From assembly GCF_024721115.1 (NCBI RefSeq), contig NZ_JAMDHK010000010.1, forward strand, positions 62,001 to 126,000: a DNA stretch of 64,000 nt, in the 5' to 3' direction. This document shows positions 53,558 to 63,069 of this stretch, in pieces. The stretch comes from Salipiger pentaromativorans (lineage in GTDB: Bacteria; Pseudomonadota; Alphaproteobacteria; Rhodobacterales; Rhodobacteraceae). Under the pieces are notes generated by a model. It was not told the origin of the DNA. It saw only the letters and a list, made by a program, of their open reading frames with translations, and ran no database searches. A program made the position numbers and the translations under genes. The first letter of the stretch is position 1; each line of letters starts with the position of its first letter.

Positions 53558-54235
53558 TAGGCGTCGATGAAGCGTTTCCAGCCGAAGGAAAGAGCGACGT
53601 CCGACGGGGACGAGGGTCCCAGCGATCCGCCAGATAGCTGTGTGCCGCCCACGTCCTCCTCTGACCAGTCCACCGCCGAGCCCGACCCGATGACCCGCCC
53701 TACACGCCGCAACCGCAATGCCGAAGTCGACTTCCGTGGCGAACGACGGTCAAACGCGACCCATGCTTCGATGACCGATCCGGCCTGATCGTTCAGGCCG
53801 ACTTGACGCAAGCAAACGGTCACGCCGAACGGCGTGCTGCCATCGACATGCTTCACCGCCACTCGCCCAGTTCGACCCGGCGCCTGACACTGGCAGCGGA
53901 CCGCGGCTACGACAGCGCGGACTTTGTCCCCGAGCTGCGCCAGATGGTGGTCACGCCGCATGTCGCCCAGAAGTCCCGGCACTCCGCCATCGACGGCAGA
54001 ACCACTCGGCACCCCGGCTACGCCCAATCGCAGTGGCGCAGGAAGAAGATCGAGGAACCTTTTGGCTGGGTCAAAACCGTCGGCGGCATGGCGCAGACCC
54101 TGTATCGCGGCATCGAACGTGTGCGGGCTCGCTTCACGCTGGCGATGGCGGCGTGCAACCTCGCGAGGCTGCCCAAATTACTCGCCGCCTGGGCCGGAAA
54201 GCGGCCGAAGCGGCCATTTGCCCGCGCCCAAGGCC
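53558..54235 (+). pseudogene. IS5-family transposase remnant, N-truncated with internal deletion
   Basis: The stretch reads [33 protein letters not shown], then after a deletion of roughly 30 residues GLIVQADLTQANGHAERRAA, LAADRGYDSADF, VTPHVAQKSRHSAIDGRTTR and EEPFGWVKTVGGMAQTLYRG. It is a different IS5 group from the intact element at 50488. The N-terminal third is missing and a frame change occurs at the deletion near 53785, so it is dead. Confidence 0.8.
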
Positions 54236-54295
54236 CCCACGACAGCTCCGTCCACAGGAAGCCGTTCCAAACGCGAGGCTTTTTTCAGCGGCCTG

Positions 54296-55081
54296 CTAGA
54301 GGGGCCCGCCCGGCCTTTCCCCCGACGGGACGCCGGGTACGCCAGTCTGCGCATTCGGAAGGCGGCTGTCCCGGATGAGGTTCACGACCTGCTCGTAACG
54401 GTCCGGCCGGCAATACAGTTCGACATAGACCAGCGGGTGGTCGTCGGCGGTAAAGTAGGTCCGGCGCACAATCAGCACCGGCGCCCCCTGCTCCATGCCC
54501 AGACGGCGGGAAATCTCGGCATCGGCGAGCGCCGCGGTGATGGCCTGACGCGCGCGCGTGGCGACACGGCCGCTGTATTCCTGCACCAGATCGACGAAGA
54601 ACGCGGTGCCCAGGCGGTTGTCGGGGATGTCCTTTGTCATCCGCGCTTCCGCAAAAAGATGCGAGAAGGAATAGGGCAGCCCATTGTTGGTCAGAATGCG
54701 CTGCACCCGAAAGATCTGATCGTCCTTGCCGAGCCCGAACATCTTGCTGACTTTAGGGAAGTGCTCGGCCGGCTCCAGCTGGGCGCTGATCGTGAGCTGC
54801 TGATCGACCCGAAATTCGCCGGTGAGATCCTCGAGCGCGCCAATCGCCCAATAGCCGCCGCGCCCTTCGCGCACGATCTGCGTTCCGCGCCCGGCCGTGC
54901 GGGTGATCAACCCGTCGTTCACCAGCTGCTGGAGCGCGGCGCGGATCGTATGCCGACTTACCTTGAATTCCGCGATCAGCAGGCGCTCGGGAGGCAGCTG
55001 GTCGTGCTGATATTCATTGGCGATGATTCGGCGGCGAATCTCATCCGCGATCTTCCGGTGAGTCGGGGTGGACTTGGTCAA
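54296..55081 (-). CDS. GntR-family (HutC/UTRA) transcriptional regulator
   Basis: A 261-residue regulator. The winged helix-turn-helix is at residues about 7-70 (HRKIADEIRRRIIANEYQHD, then LIAEFKVSRHTIRAALQQLV) and the C-terminal ligand-binding UTRA domain follows (ARMTKDIPDN, then VLIVRRTYFTADDHPLVYVE). It is divergent from the catabolic operon starting at 55676 and is the likely repressor. The extreme C terminus (PSGERPGGPL) overlaps the edge of the IS remnant and may be an altered tail. Confidence 0.9.
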   Translation of the reverse strand: MTKSTPTHRKIADEIRRRIIANEYQHDQLPPERLLIAEFKVSRHTIRAALQQLVNDGLITRTAGRGTQIVREGRGGYWAIGALEDLTGEFRVDQQLTISAQLEPAEHFPKVSKMFGLGKDDQIFRVQRILTNNGLPYSFSHLFAEARMTKDIPDNRLGTAFFVDLVQEYSGRVATRARQAITAALADAEISRRLGMEQGAPVLIVRRTYFTADDHPLVYVELYCRPDRYEQVVNLIRDSRLPNAQTGVPGVPSGERPGGPL

Positions 55082-55675
55082 GGCGGTCCTTTCGATGCGA
55101 CGGCAGGTGTCGCCATGCAGCTAAAATATCCAGATAATTAGAAGCATAGATTTTTCAAAATATCCAGAAAATGTCCGAAAATTTTCTGAACATCTGCGAA
55201 AGAGCTGTTTTGGCCCTGCGATGGAGTCGGCGAAGGCACCTCATAAGCAATTTACATAAATCAATAAACTTCATGAATCTCGAAAAATATGTGAGATGCG
55301 GGATCGCAATCACCAACTTGAAAATGTCCGGGGTGATGCGTAAGAGCGTCGATTTTTGGCGATAAGTTTGGAGAGGCCTCCCATAAATATCCGTACATTT
55401 TATTGACAAATGTCCGCGATCCGGGCTCTTCTGGCCTCACACCGCCAGAGGAGCCGGAGATGTCCGGGGCGGAAACCGGGAGGACAGACATGACGCCAGA
55501 CCAGCCGCGCCCGACGCATCCCCCGTCCGCGTTGCGGTTCTGACCGGAGCGCGCAAGGGCCCGCGCTCCGGGCCGTTTCGCACAGACCTATCCGACAAAC
55601 GCGCCCGGCACTGGCCGGGCGCAGAGACCGGGTGTGCCTTGGCCGCCCTTTGCTGCAGGGACTGAACCCACCGCC
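55082..55675. promoter_or_regulatory. Divergent regulatory region with repeated AT-rich elements
   Basis: A 594-base gap, AT-rich from 55115 to 55415. AAAATATCCAGA occurs at 55124-55135 and 55158-55169; a near-palindrome around AAAATTTT with ATGT/ACAT ends lies at 55172-55194; ACATTT-TATTGAC-AAATGT (55395-55413) is a perfect 6-bp inverted repeat that covers a TTGACA (55403-55408). These are plausible GntR operators for both promoters. No coding region is evident between them. Confidence 0.45.
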
Positions 55676-56557
55676 ATGACCGATCATCGTTTCCGCGCCC
55701 TCGAGATTTCCCAGGACGGCCAGGTGGCCACGATCCGCATTCTGCCCCTGCGAGACACGCTGGTGATGGATGACCCCGTGGATGTGCACACAGAGATGCC
55801 GCGCGCCATCGAACAGCTGCGCCTCGACAACAGCGTGCGAATCGTCGTGCTGACCGGGGCCTATGACGGCGAGTTTCTGGTGCCGCCACCCAACGACTAC
55901 TACACCAGCGAGCGGGCGACGGCGCGGCTGGGCGATCCCTACGGGATCTGGAATGTCTCGAACGGCATGCTGCGCTGCTGCCAAGCGCTGACCGAGATCG
56001 AAAAGCCTGTGATCGCCAAGCTGAACGGCGATGCGATCGGCTTCGGGCAAAGCATTGCCCTGGGCTGCGACCTGATCCTCGCGCGGGAGGATGCGGTGAT
56101 CTCGGATGCGCATCTGGGCATGTCCGAGGTGGTCACCAGCGGTGGCAGGCGCGTGGGGCTGCCTTTTGCGACCGTGCCGGGGGACGGGGCGGGGGCGCTG
56201 ATGCCGCTCTTCATGCCGCCGACCAAGGCCAAGGAATACATGATGCTGTCCAGGAGCTATACGGCGGCGGAACTGGCGCAGATGAACATCGTCAACCGCG
56301 CGGTGCCTGCGGCGGAGCTGGATGCGGTGACGGATGAGGTGATCGCCGCGCTGCTGAAGCGTTCGGCCTTTGCGCTGGCCTGGACCAAGCGGATCATGAA
56401 CCGGCATGTGGCCCAGCAGGCCAATCTGACGCTGGATGCGGCGGTGGCCTATGAGGCGCTGAATTTCAGCCAGATCCAGCACCTTGGCTATGACGGCGAT
56501 CCCAGATCCCTGACCGAGCCGCAAGATGCCGCCACCGCCGCCAAGACGCGCGGATGA
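55676..56557 (+). CDS. Enoyl-CoA hydratase/isomerase-family protein
   Basis: A 293-residue crotonase-fold protein. IEKPVIAKLNGDAIGFGQSI near residue 107-126 forms the CoA/oxyanion-hole region and SDAHLGMSEVV near 143 the second active-site segment. It would hydrate an enoyl-CoA or catalyse a related reaction. ATG at 55676 chosen because the preceding residues are not conserved-looking. It heads the operon, 262 bases after the operator candidate; the next gene overlaps it by four bases. Confidence 0.87.
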   Translation: MTDHRFRALEISQDGQVATIRILPLRDTLVMDDPVDVHTEMPRAIEQLRLDNSVRIVVLTGAYDGEFLVPPPNDYYTSERATARLGDPYGIWNVSNGMLRCCQALTEIEKPVIAKLNGDAIGFGQSIALGCDLILAREDAVISDAHLGMSEVVTSGGRRVGLPFATVPGDGAGALMPLFMPPTKAKEYMMLSRSYTAAELAQMNIVNRAVPAAELDAVTDEVIAALLKRSAFALAWTKRIMNRHVAQQANLTLDAAVAYEALNFSQIQHLGYDGDPRSLTEPQDAATAAKTRG

Positions 56558-57426
56558 ATGTGGGGGATCGTCGGATGCGGGATCTGAGGGGAAAAACGGC
56601 CATCGTCACCGGCGCTGCGGGGATCCGTGGCATGGGCCGCGCGATAGCCGGGCGTCTGGCCGAAGAGGGCGTGTCGGTCGCGGTGCTGGATCATCCCGAC
56701 GCGCCCCGCGGGTTCACGCCCGAGGCTCGGGCGGCGGGATGGCGCGGCCTGCCCAGCGTCGTGGCGGAGCTCGAGGCGGCGGGCGTTCCGGCGCTCGCGC
56801 TCGATTGCGATCTGACCGACCCCGGCGCGGTGGCGCGTGCGGTGGACCGCGCCCGAGAGGGGCTTGGCGGGGTGGATATTCTGGTGAACAGCGCCGCGAT
56901 CACCGGCCCGGTCGATGTGCCCGCCACCGATCTCCCGGATGCGGTCTGGGACAGGGTGGTGAAGGTCGATCTTTACGGCGCGTTCTACATCGCCCGCGCG
57001 GCGGCACGGGCGATGCTGGATCAGGGCCGGGGCGGGTCCATCGTCCTGCTGGCCTCCTGGGTGGCAAAGACCGGCGTGCGCGGCATGGCCTCTTATACGG
57101 CGGCGAAGGCGGGGGTGCTGGGTCTGACCCAGACCATGGCCATCGAGCTGGCGCCAAAGGGCATTCGGGTCAACGCGGTCTGCCCCGGCGGGGTGCCCAC
57201 GGACATCAATTACGGAAACATCCTGCGCATCGCGGAGGAGCGGGGGGTCAGTCTGGAGGAGGCGCGGCAGCTGCACATCGCCTCGTTTCGGGCCGGGGTG
57301 CCGCTGGGCCGCGCGGGCGAGGTGACCGAGATCGCCAACGCGGTGGCGTTCCTCGCGTCGGAGCAGGCCAGCTATGTGACCGGGCAATCTCTCAATGTCG
57401 ATGGCGGCGGGCTGATGGCGCGCTAG
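56554..57426 (+). CDS. Short-chain dehydrogenase/reductase (first of two)
   Basis: A 290-residue SDR with TGAAGIRGMGRAIAG for NAD(P) binding, VNSAAI replacing the usual NNAG, catalytic Ser in LLASWVAKTG and SYTAAKAG. C-terminal GQSLNVDGGGLM is typical of hydroxyacyl or sugar-acid dehydrogenases. An Asp after the second strand (VLDHPD) points to NAD. Alternative start at 56575 (MRDLRGK) is possible. ATGA overlap with the hydratase gene. Confidence 0.92.
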   Translation: MNVGDRRMRDLRGKTAIVTGAAGIRGMGRAIAGRLAEEGVSVAVLDHPDAPRGFTPEARAAGWRGLPSVVAELEAAGVPALALDCDLTDPGAVARAVDRAREGLGGVDILVNSAAITGPVDVPATDLPDAVWDRVVKVDLYGAFYIARAAARAMLDQGRGGSIVLLASWVAKTGVRGMASYTAAKAGVLGLTQTMAIELAPKGIRVNAVCPGGVPTDINYGNILRIAEERGVSLEEARQLHIASFRAGVPLGRAGEVTEIANAVAFLASEQASYVTGQSLNVDGGGLMAR

Positions 57427-57463
57427 GCGGCGCGTCGTCCTCCCGTGAATGAAAGGAAGATCA

Positions 57464-58243
57464 ATGGCGGCATCCCCAGGCATATCCGCTCCGGCGCAGG
57501 CGCCGGTTGTGCTGGTGACCGGCGCGGCGGACGGGATCGGCTGGGCCACGGCGCGGGCCTTTGCGGCCGAGGGCGCGCGGGTCGTGCTGGTCGATCTGCG
57601 GGCCGACGCGGCGGAGGCGCGCCGCGCCGAGCTGGGCGGGACGCATCTGGCCTTCGGCGCCGATGTCTCGGACCAGGCGGATGTGGCCCGGATGATGACG
57701 GCGGTAGAGGCCGCCTGTGGCCGCATCGACGTTCTGGTGAACAATGCGGGGATCCCGGAGCAGTCGCTGCCCACGCTGGAGCAGGATCTCGACAGGTTCG
57801 ACCGCATTCTCGACGTGCATCTGCGCGGGCTGTTCCTGATGAGCCGCGAGGCCGCCCGGATCATGCTGCGCCAGCAAAGCGGCGCCATCGTGAATGTCAG
57901 TTCCATTGTCGCGATCCGGGGTGTGCCGGGGCGCAACGGCTATGGCGCCGCCAAGGCGGGCGTGCTGGCCATGACGCGGGCCATGGCCTGCGAATGGGCC
58001 GGATCGGGGCTGCGGGTGAACGCGGTGATCCCAGGTTATGTGCGCACCGAACTGGTGCGCCGTCTGGAGGAGAGCGGCACGCTCGACTCCGCCAGGATGA
58101 CCGGGAGCACGCCGATGGGGCGGCTGGCACGGCCCGAGGAGATCGCCGACGCCATCGCTTATCTTGCCTCGCCTCGCGCGAGTTTCATCACCGGGGCGTC
58201 GCTGGCCGTGGACGGCGGCTGGACCGCCTCGGGCATGGCGTAA
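57464..58243 (+). CDS. Short-chain dehydrogenase/reductase (second of two)
   Basis: A 259-residue SDR: TGAADGIGWATARAF, LVDLRAD for NAD, VNNAGIPE, NVSSIVAIRG, YGAAKAG and C-terminal GASLAVDGGWTASG. The ATG at 57464 follows AAGGAAG; an ATG five codons upstream lacks such a site. With the neighbouring SDR, aldehyde dehydrogenase and GMC oxidoreductase it forms a set of alcohol/aldehyde oxidations. The substrate is not determinable from sequence. Confidence 0.92.
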   Translation: MAASPGISAPAQAPVVLVTGAADGIGWATARAFAAEGARVVLVDLRADAAEARRAELGGTHLAFGADVSDQADVARMMTAVEAACGRIDVLVNNAGIPEQSLPTLEQDLDRFDRILDVHLRGLFLMSREAARIMLRQQSGAIVNVSSIVAIRGVPGRNGYGAAKAGVLAMTRAMACEWAGSGLRVNAVIPGYVRTELVRRLEESGTLDSARMTGSTPMGRLARPEEIADAIAYLASPRASFITGASLAVDGGWTASGMA

Positions 58244-58330
58244 GGCGCGGGGATGGGTGCCACCACCTACAGCGGCGGCCGCGCCCAGAGCAACGACAGC
58301 CGGGCCGGATCCGGCGGCAGGAGAGACCCG

Positions 58331-58948
58331 ATGACGCGCGCCAGACCGACGCCCCATGCCCTCGACCGGATCATTCTGGCGAGCGACCGATGGCTGCGCC
58401 AGGCCGAGGCCGCGCTGCTGGCGGTCGCCTGTGTGGCGCTGCTGATGATCATGGGGCTGATCTCGGCCGACGCGCTGTCGCGCTACCTGCTGAACAAGCC
58501 GCTGACCTTCACCTACGATCTGGTGATCATGTATCTGCTGCCGGCGGCGATGTTCTTTGTCGTGCCCTATGCGCTGCGGGCCGGGGAACATGTGACGCTG
58601 GACATTCTGGCCCACAACCTGCCCCGGCGGCTGCGCCATCTGGCCCTGGGCATCGGCTTTCTCGTCGCCCTGCCGCTGTTCGTGCTCATCGCCAACGAGA
58701 TGTGGATCAAGACCCATGAAAGCTGGGTGTCGGGATTGCGCTCGGCGGCGCAGATCGCCTGGCCGATCTGGGTCAAGTCCGCCGTCATTCTGGTGTCCTT
58801 CGCGGTGATCTCGGTGCGGGTGCTGCATTTCGCGGTCGCCAACCTGTCGGCGGCGGTCTCCGCGCGCCCGGTCTGGGGCGATCATCTGTCCGCTGTGACC
58901 GAGGCGCCGGACGCCGCCGGACCGCAGCCGCATCCGGGGGAAAAGTGA
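58331..58948 (+). CDS. TRAP transporter small permease (DctQ family)
   Basis: A 205-residue membrane protein with four hydrophobic segments and the DctQ pattern YLLNKPLTFTYDLVIMYLLP near residue 55-74, followed by an extended hydrophilic tail. AGGAG lies upstream of the ATG at 58331; the longer frame has no homology before it. Pairs with the DctM gene one base downstream. Confidence 0.88.
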   Translation: MTRARPTPHALDRIILASDRWLRQAEAALLAVACVALLMIMGLISADALSRYLLNKPLTFTYDLVIMYLLPAAMFFVVPYALRAGEHVTLDILAHNLPRRLRHLALGIGFLVALPLFVLIANEMWIKTHESWVSGLRSAAQIAWPIWVKSAVILVSFAVISVRVLHFAVANLSAAVSARPVWGDHLSAVTEAPDAAGPQPHPGEK

Positions 58949-58949
58949 G

Positions 58950-60233
58950 ATGGTCCTGACATCCGGCCTCGTGGTCCTGTTTGTGATGCTGGCTCTGGGC
59001 ATTCCGGTGGCGATCTCTCTGGCGGTGTCCGGCGCGGTCGGGCTCTACCTGATCGGGGGCAGCCATGTGGTGATCGGCATCATCGGCTCCACCGCCGAAT
59101 CCGCCATGCACAGCTATGAATTCGCGATGATCCCGCTGTTTATCCTGATGGCGAATTTCATCCTCGTCAGCGGTGTCGGCGACGACATGTTCGACATCGC
59201 CAAGAAGTGGATGGGCCGCACGCCGGGCGGGCTGGCCCATGCCACCGCGGCGACGGGTGCCGCCTTCGGGGCCATTTCCGGCTCGAGCACGGCGGCGGCG
59301 GCGACGCTGGCCTCGACCAGCATACCGGGCATGATCCGGCAGGGTTACGATGTGAAGCTGGCCTCGGGCGTTGCCGCGATCTCGGGCACGCTGGCGATGC
59401 TGATCCCGCCAAGCGCCGCGATGGTGATCTATGCGCTGCTGGCCGAGATGAGCATTGCCAAGCTGCTGATCGCGGGGCTGGTGCCGGGGCTGCTGATCAC
59501 GCTGACGATCATCCTGACCGTGCTGCTGCTTGTCTGGCTGCGTCCCGATCACGCCCCCGCCGCGCAGAGCTATTCCCTGCGGGAAAAGATCAGATCGCTG
59601 CGCACCGCCTGGAGCTTCATGCTGCTTTTCTCGCTGGTGACGCTGACGATCTATCTGGGGATCGGCACGCCGACCGAAGCCTCCGCGCTCGGTGCGCTCG
59701 GCGCCTTCGTGCTGGCGGTGATCCGGCGGCCGAACCTCAGGGTCTTTGCCGAGGCCACGGTGCGGGCGGTGTCGGCAAGCTGCATGATCGCCTTCATCGT
59801 CTTCGGCGCGCTGATCTTCGGTTATTTCCTGACGCTGACCCAGGTGGCGCAGAACCTGATCACGTTCCTGGCGGAATCGCAGGTGGACCGCACGGTCATC
59901 CTGATCTGTATCCTTGGCATGTATCTGGTGCTGGGCTGTTTCGTCGATCTGATCACCATGCTCATCCTGACCGTGCCGATCGTGTCGCCGTTGATCGTGC
60001 ATCTGGGCTACGATCCGATCTGGTTCGCCGTGCTGACGATCATCATGGGCGAGGTGGGGATGGTCACCCCGCCGATGGGGCTGAACTGCTTCGTCATCTC
60101 GAAATACACCAATATCCCGGTGGGACAGGTCTTTCGCGGCTCATATCCGCATGTGCTGGCGCATCTGGTGCTGGTCGCCATCCTGGCCGCCTTTCCGCAG
60201 ATCATCCTGTGGCTTCCCGGAACGATGAACTGA
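58950..60233 (+). CDS. TRAP transporter large permease (DctM family)
   Basis: A 427-residue permease: ALGIPVAISLAVSGAVGLYL, the ATGAAFGAISGSSTAAAATL segment near residue 105, IPPSAAMVIYALL near 152 and GMVTPPMGLNCFVISKY near 370. With the DctQ gene before it and the DctP gene at 61786 it makes a complete tripartite carboxylate importer, interrupted by the aldehyde dehydrogenase gene. Confidence 0.94.
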   Translation: MVLTSGLVVLFVMLALGIPVAISLAVSGAVGLYLIGGSHVVIGIIGSTAESAMHSYEFAMIPLFILMANFILVSGVGDDMFDIAKKWMGRTPGGLAHATAATGAAFGAISGSSTAAAATLASTSIPGMIRQGYDVKLASGVAAISGTLAMLIPPSAAMVIYALLAEMSIAKLLIAGLVPGLLITLTIILTVLLLVWLRPDHAPAAQSYSLREKIRSLRTAWSFMLLFSLVTLTIYLGIGTPTEASALGALGAFVLAVIRRPNLRVFAEATVRAVSASCMIAFIVFGALIFGYFLTLTQVAQNLITFLAESQVDRTVILICILGMYLVLGCFVDLITMLILTVPIVSPLIVHLGYDPIWFAVLTIIMGEVGMVTPPMGLNCFVISKYTNIPVGQVFRGSYPHVLAHLVLVAILAAFPQIILWLPGTMN

Positions 60234-60295
60234 GATCGCGCCGCCCCTGCGCCGCCGGGTCGGGGGCCGGCTGCCGATGACATGGAGACGATGAC

Positions 60296-61729
60296 ATGAC
60301 GACAGACCGCCTCTCATTCTATATCGACGGCGCCTGGCGCGCGCCCGCACCCGGCGCGTTGCGGCTGGCGGTCGAAAACCCCGCGACCGAGCGGAGCGTC
60401 GGGGCGATCAGCCTGGGCGGCGCGGCGGATGTGGATGCGGCGGTGCGGGCCGCGCGGCAGGCCTTCGGCAGCTACAGCCGCAGCCCGGTGGCGCAGCGGA
60501 TCGCCTGGCTGGAAGAGATCGGCGCCCAGATCGAGGCGCGTCTGCCCGAAATGGCGCGGGCGATCTCGCTGGAGATGGGCGCGCCCATCACCTTCGCACG
60601 GGAGGTGCAGGCCGGGAACGCGCTGGCCCATGTTCAGGAGGTGATCGGGGTGCTCCGGGGCTATGCCTTCGAGCATCCGCTCAAGCAGGCCCGCATCCTG
60701 CACGAACCGATTGGCGTCTGCGGGCTGATCACCGCCTGGAACTGGCCGGTGATCCTGATCATGACCAAGCTGGTCTATGCTCTGGGCGCGGGCTGTACCG
60801 TGGTGCTGAAACCCAGCGAGATCGCGCCGCTCAGCGCCGCCGTTCTGGCCGACGCCATCGACGCCACAAGCCTGCCCGAAGGCGTGTTCAATCTGGTCAA
60901 CGGCGATGGCGCCGGGGTGGGGCGGGCGATCTCGGCGCATCCGGGGGTGGATCTGGTGTCCTTCACCGGATCGACGCGGGCGGGAATAGACATATCCAAG
61001 ACCGCCGCCGACACGGTGAAGCGCGTCCTGCTGGAGCTGGGCGGCAAATCCGCCAATATCATTCTGCCCGACGCCGATCTGCGCAGCGCCGTCGATCTGG
61101 GGATCCGCCGCGCCTTTGCCAATTCGGGGCAGTCCTGCCAGGCGCCGACCCGGATGCTGGTGCACGAAAGCCAGATGGCCGAGGCGGTCGACGTCGCGCG
61201 CGAGGTTGCCGCCGGGCTCAGACTCGGCGACCCCAGCCGTCAGGAGACGGAAATGGGGCCGGTCGTGTCGCGGCGGCAATACGAGCGGATCCAGTCGATG
61301 ATCGAGAGCGGCATCGCCTCCGGCGCGCGTCTGGTCGCGGGCGGTCCCGGCAAACCGGAGGGGCTGGAGACCGGGCATTACGTGCGTCCGACGGTCTTTG
61401 CCCGTGTCGATCCGGGCGCGTCTATCGCTCAGGACGAGATCTTCGGGCCGGTGCTGCCGATCATCCCCTACCGCGATGACGAGGAGGCGGTGGAGATCGC
61501 CAATGGCACGATCTACGGGCTCGCCTCCTACATCCATTCGGGGGACGAGGCGCGGGCGATGGCTCTGGGGCGGCGGATGCAGTCGGGCCGGGTCTACATC
61601 AACACCTATACCCACGATCTTTCGGTGCCCTTCGGCGGCTACAAGCAGTCCGGCAACGGTCGGGAACAGGGCGTGCCGGGACTGGAGGAATACCTGGAGG
61701 TCAAGACGGTGCTCGGCTGCAGGGCCTGA
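60296..61729 (+). CDS. NAD(P)-dependent aldehyde dehydrogenase
   Basis: A 477-residue enzyme with the full catalytic set: PWxxx-like ITAWNWPVILIMTK, FTGSTRAG for cofactor, general-base Glu in LELGGKSANI and nucleophile Cys in NSGQSCQAPTRM. C-terminal PFGGYKQSGNGREQG is the usual closing motif. It oxidises an aldehyde to the acid, fitting a product of the GMC oxidoreductase encoded two genes downstream. GGAG precedes the ATG. Confidence 0.94.
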   Translation: MTTDRLSFYIDGAWRAPAPGALRLAVENPATERSVGAISLGGAADVDAAVRAARQAFGSYSRSPVAQRIAWLEEIGAQIEARLPEMARAISLEMGAPITFAREVQAGNALAHVQEVIGVLRGYAFEHPLKQARILHEPIGVCGLITAWNWPVILIMTKLVYALGAGCTVVLKPSEIAPLSAAVLADAIDATSLPEGVFNLVNGDGAGVGRAISAHPGVDLVSFTGSTRAGIDISKTAADTVKRVLLELGGKSANIILPDADLRSAVDLGIRRAFANSGQSCQAPTRMLVHESQMAEAVDVAREVAAGLRLGDPSRQETEMGPVVSRRQYERIQSMIESGIASGARLVAGGPGKPEGLETGHYVRPTVFARVDPGASIAQDEIFGPVLPIIPYRDDEEAVEIANGTIYGLASYIHSGDEARAMALGRRMQSGRVYINTYTHDLSVPFGGYKQSGNGREQGVPGLEEYLEVKTVLGCRA

Positions 61730-61785
61730 ACCGGGCGCAGTGTCGCCGGCAGGCGGCCCGCGCGGAAGACGAGGAGGAGACTGTC

Positions 61786-62856
61786 ATGAAAACACAGATG
61801 GAGGAGACAAGGACAATGACTGCATTCGCAAAGACGGCCCGGAGGGCGATCGCCGCGCTGGTGACGGCGGTGGGCCTGTCGGGCGGCGCCGCGCAGGCGC
61901 AGGACAGCATCGAGCTGAAGGTGGCGACCTTCCTGCCGACCACGCATTTCCAGCAGCAGCAGGGCACCATGCCCTTCATGGAGACCCTGACCGAGCTGAC
62001 CGACGGCCGGGTGAAGTTTTCCTACTTTCCCGCCGAGCAGGGCGGCAAGGCGGGGCAGATGTTCGATCTGCTGAAGGCGGGGGTTTTCGACATCGTCGAA
62101 TTCGGCTCGGGATATGTGGGCATCGAACAGCTTCCGCTGCTCAGCATTCTGGAGGTTCCGGGCATGGTGTCGTCCTCCTGTCAGGGCGGGGCGGCGCTGC
62201 GCGAACTCGCCTCGCCCGGCGGGGTGATCTATGAAAGCGGGTTCAAGCCCGCGGGGATGCGGCCGATCTCCTATTTCATCTATCCGCCCTATGGCATCAT
62301 GTCCCGCGTGAGCATCACCTCGCTCGACGATCTCAAGGGCAAGAAGATGCGCACGGCGGGGGCCATCAACGAATTGTCGGCGATCAAATCGGGAGGGGTT
62401 TCGGTAAAGGCCACGGCGGGAGAGCTGTACGAGGCGCTGTCGCGCGGCACGGTCGATGCCACCATGTACTCCTTTCTGGCCACCAAGGGCTTTGGCTATG
62501 AGGAGGTCGCGCCTTACGGTGTCACCGGCTACAGTTTCGGCACTCCGGGTTCGATCATGGTGATGAACGAGCGCAGCTATCAGAACCTGCCGCCCGAGAT
62601 TCAAGAGGCGGTGCTGGAAGCGGGGCGCATGGCGACCGAGAATTTCTGCACCTACACCGATGCGAACGAAGCCGCCCGGATCGAGGAGCTGAAGGCCGGG
62701 GGGATGACGTTCTACACCTGGACGGACGAACAGAAGGCGGCGCTGGACGCGATCTTCCAGGGCGTCGGGCAGGAATGGGCCGCCAATCAGGATAAGCGCG
62801 GCATTCCCGCCACCCAGGCGCTGGAGGATTTCGCCAAGACGCTGGCCTCCGACTGA
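61786..62856 (+). CDS. TRAP transporter substrate-binding protein (DctP family)
   Basis: A 356-residue exported protein. If translation starts at 61786 the signal peptide is unusually long, with the hydrophobic core at residues about 18-37 (RRAIAALVTAVGLSGGAAQA); starting at the Met at 61816, which also has GGAG upstream, gives a normal signal. The mature protein carries LKVATFLPTTHFQQQQGTMP and LKAGVFDIVEFGSGYVG. It binds the substrate for the DctQM permease of this operon. Confidence 0.9.
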   Translation: MKTQMEETRTMTAFAKTARRAIAALVTAVGLSGGAAQAQDSIELKVATFLPTTHFQQQQGTMPFMETLTELTDGRVKFSYFPAEQGGKAGQMFDLLKAGVFDIVEFGSGYVGIEQLPLLSILEVPGMVSSSCQGGAALRELASPGGVIYESGFKPAGMRPISYFIYPPYGIMSRVSITSLDDLKGKKMRTAGAINELSAIKSGGVSVKATAGELYEALSRGTVDATMYSFLATKGFGYEEVAPYGVTGYSFGTPGSIMVMNERSYQNLPPEIQEAVLEAGRMATENFCTYTDANEAARIEELKAGGMTFYTWTDEQKAALDAIFQGVGQEWAANQDKRGIPATQALEDFAKTLASD

Positions 62857-62872
62857 TCCGCCCCTGCGGAGT

Positions 62873-62897
62873 GCCGTCCCGGACCCGTCCGGGCGGC
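62873..62897 (+). terminator. GC-rich hairpin after the DctP gene
   Basis: GCCGTCCCGGAC and GTCCGGGCGGC pair with one bulged base around a two-base loop. It lies 16 bases past the DctP stop, with no U-tract. As with the other binding-protein genes here, it may stabilise the upstream mRNA. The 173 bases to the next gene hold further GC-rich stems but nothing coding. Confidence 0.45.
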
Positions 62898-63069
62898 AGC
62901 CCCTTCCGGCCGGAACGTGCCGGGAGTGGGATGCTGGTCCGCGATGCCCCCGAAGGCATTGGCCGGACGCCCGTGTCCGCGCCGCCTCCCGCGCGGGCAC
63001 GGGGACGCTTTTACGATCCGGGTGCGAGGCAGGGGCCGTTCCGGCCCCGAACAGGTGGGATGTCCGATC

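Noticed and set aside
54296-54360. Attachment site at the IS remnant/GntR border
   Set aside because: No direct repeat pair matching a second site in the window was found, and no intact integrase is nearby.
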